From CAYJEQ01 sp964369235 (lineage in GTDB: Bacteria; Bacillota; Clostridia; Oscillospirales; Ruminococcaceae), in the NCBI GenBank assembly GCA_964369235.1, contig CAYJEQ010000035.1, positions 1 to 25,377 on the forward strand: a stretch of 25,377 nucleotides of DNA. The letters are read 5' to 3'. The translations under genes were made by a program, and so were the position numbers. Below the pieces are notes generated by a model. The model saw only the letters and a list, made by a program, of their open reading frames with translations. It made no database searches and was not told the origin of the DNA. How positions within the stretch are numbered: the stretch's first letter is position 1; the number at the start of each line of letters is the position of its first letter. Positions 6,623 to 13,339 of the stretch are shown here, piece after piece.

Positions 6623-7282
6623 ATGACTACATCAGCTAGACTACTAGAAGCTACAAAGGAAATTTGGGATAGCTACTATAGCCATCCTTTTATACAGGGT
6701 ATCAAAGATGGCACCCTTGAGAAAGAAAAATTCAGCTATTATATGGTACAGGATTATCTATATCTTTTTCAGTATTCTAAGGTATTTGCTGCCGGTATAC
6801 TAAAAACTAACGATGAAGATATAATAGCTTACTGTTCAAAAATGATATACTATATCTTTAATGGTGAGATGGAAGTCCATCGTGGCTACCTTAAAGAGCT
6901 GGGTATCTCTAAAGAAGATATCGAAAATGCCCAGCCTGAACTAGATAATCAGTCCTACACTAGCTATATGTTAGAGGTAGGGTTAAATGGTGGCATTAAA
7001 GAGGTGCTAGTGGCTGTATTTGCCTGTGCTGTAAGCTATGCTTATATTGGTAAACACATTAAGGAAAATGGCGGAGATATAGACCATCCTTTCTACGGAC
7101 ACTGGATAAAATCCTATTCCTCAGATGAATACTCCAGTGGTAATCTAGCACTAATAGATATGATTGATAAAGCCTGTGATGGCATGACCGAGAAAGAATA
7201 CAAATCCCTTGAAAAGATTATGATTAACTGTAGTAAATACGAGTATCTATTCTGGGATTTTTCCTACCGAGCTGGCAGATAA
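6623..7282 (+). CDS. tenA: TenA-family aminopyrimidine aminohydrolase (thiaminase II)
   Basis: This 219-residue all-helical protein belongs to the TenA/thiaminase II family, which hydrolyses 4-amino-5-aminomethyl-2-methylpyrimidine to HMP during thiamine salvage and can cleave thiamine. Key residues known from Bacillus subtilis TenA are present at the same numbers: Asp44 in VQDYLYL, Tyr112, and the catalytic Cys135 in FACAVSYAYIG. The late catalytic Glu is Glu207 in EYLFWDFSY. AGAAAGGA lies upstream of the ATG. It is the last gene of the run starting with the GNAT gene. No TPP riboswitch was recognised upstream of this gene or of the hydrolase, and no thiamine transporter or thi gene is in the window. 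The next 9 nt lead into a mobile-type element. Confidence 0.92.
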   Translation: MTTSARLLEATKEIWDSYYSHPFIQGIKDGTLEKEKFSYYMVQDYLYLFQYSKVFAAGILKTNDEDIIAYCSKMIYYIFNGEMEVHRGYLKELGISKEDIENAQPELDNQSYTSYMLEVGLNGGIKEVLVAVFACAVSYAYIGKHIKENGGDIDHPFYGHWIKSYSSDEYSSGNLALIDMIDKACDGMTEKEYKSLEKIMINCSKYEYLFWDFSYRAGR

Positions 7283-7291
7283 GTTTATATT

Positions 7292-7566
7292 GGGTGACAG
7301 TAGCCGAACACACGCTGGTTTTAACAGCATAATTTTCACTAATACTGCTTTAAAACCTTTGATAATACATAAAGTATTATCTACAGGCTTTTCATTGTCT
7401 TAGCAAAAATTATCTCTGGTAAAACTGCATGGCACCCAAAACTATGCAGTTTTGTGCAGTTTGGCATCTGAATGACGAAGCCCTGCTTGCCGCAAGGCGA
7501 GAAATGAAGGTGACAAAATGCCAAAAAGGCCTGTTTTGGGCAGTGCGGGTTCGACTACTGTCACCC
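7292..7566. mobile_element. 275-bp MITE-like element with inverted ends
   Basis: The left end GGGTGACAGTAGCCGAAC (7292-7309) and the complement of the right end, GGGTGACAGTAGTCGAAC (7566-7549), match at 17 of 18 bases. A second, oppositely oriented end lies at 1-52. There is no transposase. The interior has short inverted repeats: CTGCAT/ATGCAG, TTTGGCAT/ATGCCAAA, and a GCAA-tetraloop hairpin CTTGCC-GCAA-GGCGAG near 7490. An open frame through it (7429-7629) resembles no protein known to me. No clear target duplication is seen. It could alternatively be a structured RNA repeat. Confidence 0.6.
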
Positions 7567-7579
7567 TTTGGTAAAAAAT

Positions 7580-7623
7580 TAAGGTGTATCCCCTCGCTAA
7601 TAACCACGAGGGGATACACCTTA
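7580..7623 (-). terminator. Strong hairpin terminator of the PPOX-like gene
   Basis: Positions 7580-7596 pair perfectly with 7607-7623, a 17-bp stem with a 10-nt loop. On the - strand it is followed by a T run (complement of 7573-7578), so it ends the gene at 7666-8460. The stem contains CCCCTCG near the loop, like the hairpin at 13226-13272. Confidence 0.85.
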
Positions 7624-7665
7624 TTATAATTTTACCTATATATTTACTATGTTCAAGGTTTTTTA

Positions 7666-8460
7666 CTATTTAGAAAAAGATAGTGCTAGAAGATTATCCG
7701 TTGTTTTAAAGAAACCATTATTTGTTGCCTTTAATTTATTAAATATTTCTTCTACCTTACTATCTGCTAGTATCTCAACCTTAGAGGAGAATGTGTTTTC
7801 CACACCATCAAAGAAGTTGCAGATACCACCATTTTTTATATAATCTACCTTGTTAGATGTGGCACTTGTTAAAGTGTAATAAACTCCATCCTCTACAATA
7901 ACATTGAATATTACTTCTCTGTCGGTATATTCCATAAGTAGTTTACGGCTGTGTTCAAATCTTTCTTTGCCAGTCATGCTGAATTTTGCAAATGTTGGGT
8001 TGTAGTTTTCGTCTAGGTCGAAAATTTCGTTGCCACTAAAGTAAACCTTACCACTTACTAGCTCTAACTGGAAGAATTTCGCTCCGTGATTTAACATCTT
8101 TGTATATGTTTTGTCCCCTTTAACAGCTTCAATTAAAAACTCATCATCTGTTGACATCTCTTTGCAGATATAGTTACCATAAACTCTCTTAGTGGATTTA
8201 AGTCCCACTCCGCCCTGCTGGAATATTAGTCCGGAAACTTCATCGCCGTCTTTTATTTCATTTAACAGTCTGGAAACTGGTACTAGTAGCATTATATGCT
8301 TGCCATTAACATACTTGTAATTAGCTTTCTCAATTATTGGGAAGTTTGTACCACTTGTTTTTGCTATCTCTATGGTTGTTTCCTCTTGGCAAAAATCAAG
8401 TATAACTTCTTTCATCTGGGATATAGGTAGTCTTGTTTTCATTGCATTTACTGGTTTCAT
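7666..8460 (-). CDS. Putative pyridoxamine-phosphate-oxidase-like (FMN split-barrel) protein
   Basis: This 264-residue soluble protein is not recognised with certainty. Its pattern suggests two copies of the FMN-binding split barrel: residues about 20-150 (KHIMLLVPVSRLLNEIKDGDEVSGLIFQ, then KFFQLELVSGKVYFSG) and a second half from about 165 (HSRKLLMEYTDREVIFNVIVEDGVYYTL). Such proteins bind flavin or heme, or have lost cofactor binding. An upstream TTG would place GAAAGGA inside the coding region. The ATG at 8460 sits about 8 nt after that site and is preferred. It is divergent from the His-rich MarR gene, with its own TTGACA/TATATT promoter and a palindrome over the predicted start site. The fold assignment is tentative; the gene itself is well supported by promoter, ribosome binding site and terminator. 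Confidence 0.6.
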   Translation of the reverse strand: MKPVNAMKTRLPISQMKEVILDFCQEETTIEIAKTSGTNFPIIEKANYKYVNGKHIMLLVPVSRLLNEIKDGDEVSGLIFQQGGVGLKSTKRVYGNYICKEMSTDDEFLIEAVKGDKTYTKMLNHGAKFFQLELVSGKVYFSGNEIFDLDENYNPTFAKFSMTGKERFEHSRKLLMEYTDREVIFNVIVEDGVYYTLTSATSNKVDYIKNGGICNFFDGVENTFSSKVEILADSKVEEIFNKLKATNNGFFKTTDNLLALSFSK

Positions 8461-8499
8461 ATGTAAACTTCCTTTCAAATTTTAATTAATTATTTGTAT

Positions 8500-8531
8500 A
8501 ACTTAGTAGTGCTAAGTTAGATTTATCTAAC
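8500..8531. promoter_or_regulatory. Overlapping palindromes over the start site of the PPOX-like gene
   Basis: GTTAGAT-TT-ATCTAAC (8516-8531) is a perfect palindrome covering the predicted start near 8527. AACTTAG-N5-CTAAGTT (8500-8518) is a second perfect inverted repeat overlapping the first. This is a typical repressor position. The sequence differs from the palindrome at the MarR promoter, so another regulator may act here. Confidence 0.6.
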
Positions 8532-8533
8532 CC

Positions 8534-8562
8534 AATATACCACCAATGATTAGCTTTGTCAA
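8534..8562 (-). promoter_or_regulatory. Consensus sigma-A promoter of the PPOX-like gene
   Basis: On the - strand, TTGACA (8562-8557), a 17-nt spacer and TATATT (8539-8534). The predicted start is near 8527, inside the palindrome at 8516-8531. Confidence 0.75.
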
Positions 8563-8602
8563 TAGGATAATTTTATTATGGATTATAAATGGTATAAAGT
8601 TA

Positions 8603-8631
8603 TTGACACCTTATGTTTACAATGTTATACT
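8603..8631 (+). promoter_or_regulatory. Consensus sigma-A promoter of the MarR/ABC operon
   Basis: TTGACA (8603-8608), a 17-nt spacer and TATACT (8626-8631), with a predicted start near 8638. The -35 region (ATTGACACC, 8602-8610) repeats a half-site of the downstream operator. Confidence 0.8.
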
Positions 8632-8656
8632 GGTATCAATAAATTGACACCAGTAT
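8627..8656. promoter_or_regulatory. Operator overlapping the -10 box and start site of the MarR gene
   Basis: ATACTGGTATCAAT (8627-8640) and ATTGACACCAGTAT (8643-8656) are inverted copies matching at 13 of 14 positions across a 2-bp centre. The palindrome covers most of the -10 hexamer and the first transcribed bases, a position that fits autorepression by the MarR protein. Binding by that protein is inferred from position. Confidence 0.75.
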
Positions 8657-8683
8657 GATTTTAATATTAAAGGATGGATAAAT

Positions 8684-9202
8684 ATGGATAGAGAACTATT
8701 AATGAAATTTTTCCAAGTATCAGATTTTGTTACCAAAGAAATCAAAGAACAAAGAAGATCTGATAAAGGAGATCCCTACAAGAAAGATGAACATCATCAC
8801 AGTAACAAGGATAAAAATCATCATGAAGATGATCACAAACATAGTCATAAGCATAGGGATAAATTATCTTTAACAGCAAAGAACACCTTGAGAATTTTAC
8901 TAACTGAGGACAATATTAATCAGCGTACAATATCAAAAAAGCTAAATGTTACAGCCCAAGCCATGTCAGAAACTATAAAAAAACTAGTAGACCGTGGCTA
9001 TGTTGTTAAGACTAATAATAAGACTAATAATGAGAATATTATTACCTTAACTCTAGAGGGCAGAGAAAAAGCAGTATTCATAGACAGCCTTCTTAACAAG
9101 GTAAGCGAGAATGTTTTTTCCATGCTTACTGATGAAGAGAAATCAAACTTAGTAGCTATTCTTGATAAAATTTATATGGAGGATAGTGATGAATCTAATT
9201 AA
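8684..9202 (+). CDS. MarR-family repressor with a histidine-rich insert
   Basis: This 172-residue winged-helix regulator probably controls its own operon. The DNA-binding core is about 64-140: LSLTAKNTLRILL, then NQRTISKKLNVTAQAMSETI as the recognition helix region, DRGYVVK and a wing ending TLTLEGREKA. Terminal helices give the dimer surface. Between the first helix and the core, residues 37-57 hold nine histidines with many Asp, Glu and Lys residues (DEHHHS, KNHHEDDHKHSHKH). This is absent from ordinary MarR proteins and is suited to binding Zn, Ni, Cu or heme. The ATG at 8684 has AAAGGA about 9 nt upstream. Its end overlaps the first ABC gene by 14 nt. The operator at 8627-8656 fits autorepression. 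The ligand is unknown: the insert may be the sensor or only a metal-binding tail. Confidence 0.88.
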   Translation: MDRELLMKFFQVSDFVTKEIKEQRRSDKGDPYKKDEHHHSNKDKNHHEDDHKHSHKHRDKLSLTAKNTLRILLTEDNINQRTISKKLNVTAQAMSETIKKLVDRGYVVKTNNKTNNENIITLTLEGREKAVFIDSLLNKVSENVFSMLTDEEKSNLVAILDKIYMEDSDESN

Positions 9203-10907
9203 CAAATATTTCCTAATGCAAAAATGTAGACTAGTTTTAATGGTTTTACTTAAAGCTACAGCTGCTTCTGTGGGGCTTTTTATACCTTGGGCATTTGCTC
9301 ATATAGTTGAGAATATAATCCCCCTAAATTCCCAAAGTGAGCTTATTAAATGGTCTATTTACATGATACTATTTGCCTGTCTAAATCTTCTTTCTAATCT
9401 TTTAGTTTTTCATGTAAATGCAAAGTTTACAGCAAAACTTTCTAAGGATATGAGAAAAGATGTTTTTGAAAAAGCCTGTAGTTTAGACTGTGATAATGTA
9501 GATCAGATAGGAGTTTCCTCTCTTACCTCAAGACTTACCAGTGATATTTCTAGTATACAAACCTTTGCTGGAAAGCTATGGACTAAGGGTATTGCTACCG
9601 TTACAACATTTTTAGGTAGCATTCTTACAGCCAGTGTACTAGATTTAAAACTGGCAGTTATTATGTTTGTATGTGTGCCTTTTATAGCTATTACAGTATA
9701 CTTTACCATGACTATAGCAACTAGAAGATTTAGCCTAACAAGAAAAGCTACTGACAATCTTGTTAAGTCTATTAGAGAAAATGTAATGGGTATTAGAGTT
9801 ATTAAAGCGCTATCAAAATTTGACTATGAATCAGAGAAGTTTTCTGGTATTAACCAAGACCTTAAAGAGAAAAACATTAATGCAACTATAGTAGATGCTA
9901 TCGGTTCTCCTACTATGAAGCTTATCATTAATGTAGGTATGGTTGCTACTCTAATCTTAGGTGCATATTATGTAAATTCTGGTCAAAGTGAACTGCCATC
10001 TCTTATTGCATTTATGAGTTATTTTACTATGGTTTTAAGCTCCCTTGTAGGCATTGGACAGATATTTACCATGTACTCTAAAGCTGGTGCTGCTGCTATC
10101 AGAATTTCTGAAGTTTTACAGGTGGAAAATCATAGCTTTACCAGTGACACTAAGGATATAAATCCCAATATAGCTATTCAGTTTAAGAATGTGTCCTTCT
10201 CCTATAGCAATAGTGGCAAGATTTTAAACAATATTTCTTTCTCGGTAAACAAGGGAGAAACGCTGGGTATTATCGGTAGTACAGGATCTGGTAAATCCAC
10301 ATTAATTAACCTACTTCTAAGATTATATGAGCCAACTTCTGGTGAAATTTTCATCGGTGGTAAGCCAATTAACAGCTATAGCTCCAATGACCTTTATGAT
10401 ATGTTTGGTGTTGTTTTCCAGTCCGATGTAATCTTCTCAGAAACAGTAAGTGAGAATATTGGCTTTGGTAGAGATATACCAGAGACAGCTATCAAAAAAG
10501 CTGCCCAGTCCTCTCAAGCTGAGAATTTCATCACTAATTTAAAGGATAATTATAATTCTCTAATCAATATTAGAGGTCAAAACATCAGCGGTGGTGAGAA
10601 ACAGCGTCTGCTTATCTCCAGAGCACTAGCAGCAAACCCAGACATCTTAATACTTGATGATAGTACAAGTGCATTAGACTATAAGACCGACTGTAACCTT
10701 CGTCAGTCCCTTGCTAATGATCTAAATGGTTCTACTAAGGTTTTGGTTTCTAGCCGAGTGGCTTCTATTATGAATGCCAATCAGATTATCGTACTGGAAA
10801 ATGGTGCTATTGCAGCTTCAGGAGTCCATGATCAGTTAATTGATAACTGCGAAATATACAGAGAAATCAGCCTATTACAATTAGGTGATAGTAAACTTTA
10901 CGCATAA
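9189..10907 (+). CDS. ABC exporter half-transporter with degenerate ATP site residues
   Basis: This 572-residue membrane protein has six membrane helices (about 10-300) fused to an ATPase domain (about 325-565). Walker A is GSTGSGKST, the signature is ISGGEKQ, and Walker B is ILILDDSTSALD, with Asp where the catalytic Glu belongs. The switch His is replaced (LVSSRV rather than AHRL). This is the pattern of the degenerate-site subunit of heterodimeric exporters such as TM287 or BmrC. Two upstream in-frame residues could start it at 9162, but GGAGG at 9178-9182 is 6 nt from the ATG at 9189, which is preferred. That start overlaps the marR 3' end by 14 nt, implying coupled translation. The partner is the next gene. 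Substrates of such pumps include drugs, peptides and heme-like compounds; none can be assigned. Confidence 0.92.
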   Translation: MNLINKYFLMQKCRLVLMVLLKATAASVGLFIPWAFAHIVENIIPLNSQSELIKWSIYMILFACLNLLSNLLVFHVNAKFTAKLSKDMRKDVFEKACSLDCDNVDQIGVSSLTSRLTSDISSIQTFAGKLWTKGIATVTTFLGSILTASVLDLKLAVIMFVCVPFIAITVYFTMTIATRRFSLTRKATDNLVKSIRENVMGIRVIKALSKFDYESEKFSGINQDLKEKNINATIVDAIGSPTMKLIINVGMVATLILGAYYVNSGQSELPSLIAFMSYFTMVLSSLVGIGQIFTMYSKAGAAAIRISEVLQVENHSFTSDTKDINPNIAIQFKNVSFSYSNSGKILNNISFSVNKGETLGIIGSTGSGKSTLINLLLRLYEPTSGEIFIGGKPINSYSSNDLYDMFGVVFQSDVIFSETVSENIGFGRDIPETAIKKAAQSSQAENFITNLKDNYNSLINIRGQNISGGEKQRLLISRALAANPDILILDDSTSALDYKTDCNLRQSLANDLNGSTKVLVSSRVASIMNANQIIVLENGAIAASGVHDQLIDNCEIYREISLLQLGDSKLYA

Positions 10908-10919
10908 GGAGGTGCTATA

Positions 10920-12719
10920 TTGAAAGGAAAATTAGGTGGGCAGATGCCCTTTAAAAATCGAAGTGGCAAGGAAAATGCTCGTACTCTTAGAAAACTTTAT
11001 TCCTATGTTAGCCAGTATAAACTGTTTTTACTTGGAGCTGTAGCTCTAACAATTCTATCTAATCTAGGTACTCTAGTAGCACCTAAACTTATCGAAAACT
11101 GTATTGCTATAATAGAATCAGGCGCTGCAAGCAGTGATTTTAGTACCCTTGTAAATTTTGGTATTATTATGATTATCTTCTATATAGCAACCTATCTGCT
11201 AAGTATCCTACTATCCTACACCATGATGAAATTCGGTCAAAGTGTTGGGTTTATACTTAGAAAAACTGCCTTTGGAAAATTAGACAGATTACCAGTTGCA
11301 TATTTTGACACCCACCAAACAGGTGATATTATCAGTAGATTTACCTATGATATTGACTTAATTTCATCTAGTATTGGAGGGACATTCGTAAGTTTTGCAA
11401 CTAGCCTTATTACCCTTATAGGCTCACTAATAATGATGTTAACCCTTAATATGACACTAATGACTAGTTTCTTTATAACAATTCCTCTGTCATTATTATT
11501 AGGTGTAGTATGGGCAAAGAGAGTTCGTAAGTTCAATGGCGAAAAATCCAAAAAAACTGGGGAACTTAATGGCTTTGTAGAGGATAAAATAACTGGTCAT
11601 AAAACTATAAAGGTTTATTCTCAGGAAAAAAATATTATTAAGAAATTCGATGTTAAAAATAATCAGTGGGCTAAAGCTCAGTATGATGCTGAATTTAAAG
11701 GCTCAGGGATACTTCGTGGTGGACTGCAGTTTGTAAGCCAGCTAACAACAGCATTTCTTTATATTCACAGTATTTTCCTACTGGTAGCAGGCAGTATTAC
11801 TCTAGCTGAAATCACCAGCTTTATACTATATGCCAAGATGTTTACCAGCATAGTAAATGAGCTTTCTGTTATCTATGGTGATCTTCAAACAGCATTAGCA
11901 ATTGCTGATAGAGTTTTTGACTTTATTGATGAGCCAGAGGAAAAGGCAGATGATAAAGATGCTGTAGTGCTTACTAATCCAACTGGCGATGTAGATATTA
12001 AAAATGTAAGTTTCCAGTATAATTCTCATAGAAAAATCCTTAATAATATTAATATTAAGGCAAAATCCAATCAAGTAATTGCTATTGTAGGTCATACAGG
12101 TGCTGGTAAAACCACCCTTATAAATCTACTTATGAAATTCTACCATGTCAATGATGGAGGCATATACTTTGATGGGGTAAATATTGAGCATCTTACTAAA
12201 AAAAGCCTGCGTTCTGCTTGCGCAATGGTTTTACAGGATACATGGTTATTTAGTGGTAGTATATTTGATAATATTGCCTATGGTAAGGAAGGTGCTACCT
12301 TAGAAGATGTTATAGAAGTTGCAAAGGCAGTATCCATTCACGATTATATTAGCCAGCTTCCACAGGGATATGATACTGTTATTACCGAAAACTCCTCTAA
12401 TATCTCCCAAGGGCAGAAACAGCTTATTACAATAGCTCGTGCCATGCTCCTTGATGCTAAAATCCTAATCCTAGATGAAGCAACCTCAAATGTTGATACC
12501 CTTACCGAGATAAAGGTACAAAACTCCATGAAAAAACTAATGGAAAACAAAACCTCTTTTGTAATTGCTCATCGTCTATCCACTGTTAAAAATGCAGATA
12601 CCATACTGCTTTTTGACAAGGGAGAAATTGTAGAAAGTGGTAGCCATGATGAACTACTTGCTTTAGATAAGAAGTACGCTAAGCTGTATAATTCCCAGTT
12701 TGATGTGGTGTCAGCTTAG
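10920..12719 (+). CDS. ABC exporter half-transporter with canonical ATP site residues
   Basis: This 599-residue partner of the preceding gene has a six-helix membrane domain (about 30-320) and an ATPase domain (about 350-595). Walker A is GHTGAGKTT, the signature is ISQGQKQ, Walker B is ILILDEATSNVD with its catalytic Glu, and the switch His is in IAHRLSTV. The altered signature (SQGQ for SGGQ) would face the degenerate site of the partner, as in TM288. The start is TTG at 10920, 7 nt after AAGGAGG; the later ATG (MPFKN) lacks a comparable site. The gap to the preceding gene is 12 nt. Together the two proteins should form one exporter under control of the His-rich MarR protein. Confidence 0.92.
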   Translation: MKGKLGGQMPFKNRSGKENARTLRKLYSYVSQYKLFLLGAVALTILSNLGTLVAPKLIENCIAIIESGAASSDFSTLVNFGIIMIIFYIATYLLSILLSYTMMKFGQSVGFILRKTAFGKLDRLPVAYFDTHQTGDIISRFTYDIDLISSSIGGTFVSFATSLITLIGSLIMMLTLNMTLMTSFFITIPLSLLLGVVWAKRVRKFNGEKSKKTGELNGFVEDKITGHKTIKVYSQEKNIIKKFDVKNNQWAKAQYDAEFKGSGILRGGLQFVSQLTTAFLYIHSIFLLVAGSITLAEITSFILYAKMFTSIVNELSVIYGDLQTALAIADRVFDFIDEPEEKADDKDAVVLTNPTGDVDIKNVSFQYNSHRKILNNINIKAKSNQVIAIVGHTGAGKTTLINLLMKFYHVNDGGIYFDGVNIEHLTKKSLRSACAMVLQDTWLFSGSIFDNIAYGKEGATLEDVIEVAKAVSIHDYISQLPQGYDTVITENSSNISQGQKQLITIARAMLLDAKILILDEATSNVDTLTEIKVQNSMKKLMENKTSFVIAHRLSTVKNADTILLFDKGEIVESGSHDELLALDKKYAKLYNSQFDVVSA

Positions 12720-12737
12720 TATATCTACAGTAATTAG

Positions 12738-12767
12738 TTGGAAGTATTATTGCTTTTGTGCTATACT
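12738..12767 (+). promoter_or_regulatory. Candidate promoter of the interrupted small gene
   Basis: TTGGAA (12738-12743), an 18-nt spacer and TATACT (12762-12767), with a predicted start near 12774. Confidence 0.5.
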
Positions 12768-12802
12768 TTTCTAAAGACTATGAATAATGTGAGGAGTTAG
12801 AA

Positions 12803-13150
12803 ATGAGTTACGATTTAAATTTTTGGAAATATAAGAAAGATGTATATCTTGATAATCACCAAGTATATATTAATGCTTGCTGTGAAGGAAAGCAGATAGA
12901 CGGATTAGAACAAATCTCCATTGAAGAAGTAATGAATAAATTAAGAAGTGTATTTACCCAATGGCAAGATGGAGAAAATTGTTTTTCAAAAGATGGACAT
13001 TGAGCCTTTGAAATTTTCACTACCTCACAGATTGTCAGATTTGATTGTTATGGCATGAATGGTGATGATATGAACTTATTAATAGATGTGATGCTTGAAT
13101 TTGATTGCCCATTATACGACCCACAAGTATCTACTCGATATGATAAGTGA
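12803..13150 (+). pseudogene. Small unknown protein gene interrupted by an in-frame TGA
   Basis: The reading frame starts at ATG 12803, with GAGGAG 6 nt upstream, and meets TGA at 13001-13003. The same frame then stays open for 48 more codons to TGA 13148-13150. The downstream part (AFEIFTTSQIVRFDCYGMNG ... DCPLYDPQVSTRYDK) reads as a normal protein end. As I recall, small bacterial proteins that begin MSYDLNFW and end near YDPQVSTR form one family of about 115 residues with no known function; this memory is not checked. The whole frame is 116 codons. A point change such as GGA to TGA is the simplest cause. TGA is a stop elsewhere in this window (for example 519-521), and no obvious SECIS-like hairpin follows, so recoding is unlikely. 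A sequencing error is possible. Confidence 0.75.
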
Positions 13151-13194
13151 TTATAAATCATTTTTATTATGACCACAACCCATACAAAACAAAA

Positions 13195-13323
13195 GCTACC
13201 AATATCATTTTAGTTCTATAGCAAATGTTGGGGTACTGTCCCTCGCCGTCAGCGAGGGACAGTACCCCAACAGAATTTTACCCAACAATTACTATAGAGC
13301 CTCATTTTTTTGATATTGGTAGC
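13195..13323. repeat. Nested palindromes, probable bidirectional terminator carrying an inserted hairpin
   Basis: The outer perfect arms are GCTACCAATATCA (13195-13207) and TGATATTGGTAGC (13311-13323), flanked by AAAA and TTTT-type runs, as in a bidirectional terminator. Inside are TCTATAG (13215-13221)/CTATAGA (13292-13298) and TGTTGGG (13226-13232)/CCCAACA (13281-13287). At the centre is a perfect 21-bp stem, 13226-13246 with 13252-13272, and a 5-nt loop. It separates the interrupted gene (+) from the Nudix gene (-). Confidence 0.7.
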
Positions 13324-13339
13324 CTTTTATTATGTAAAC

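Noticed and set aside
7429..7629. Open reading frames on both strands through the region after tenA
   Set aside because: They lie inside the inverted-repeat element and the terminator hairpin, have no ribosome binding site and resemble no protein.
12738..12772. Terminator after the second ABC gene
   Set aside because: AAGTAT/ATACTT arms are short with a mismatched interior; the sequence is better read as the promoter of the next gene.
13001..13003. TGA as selenocysteine codon
   Set aside because: No stable SECIS-like hairpin is seen just after the codon, and the neighbourhood is not a known selenoprotein family. A nonsense change is simpler.
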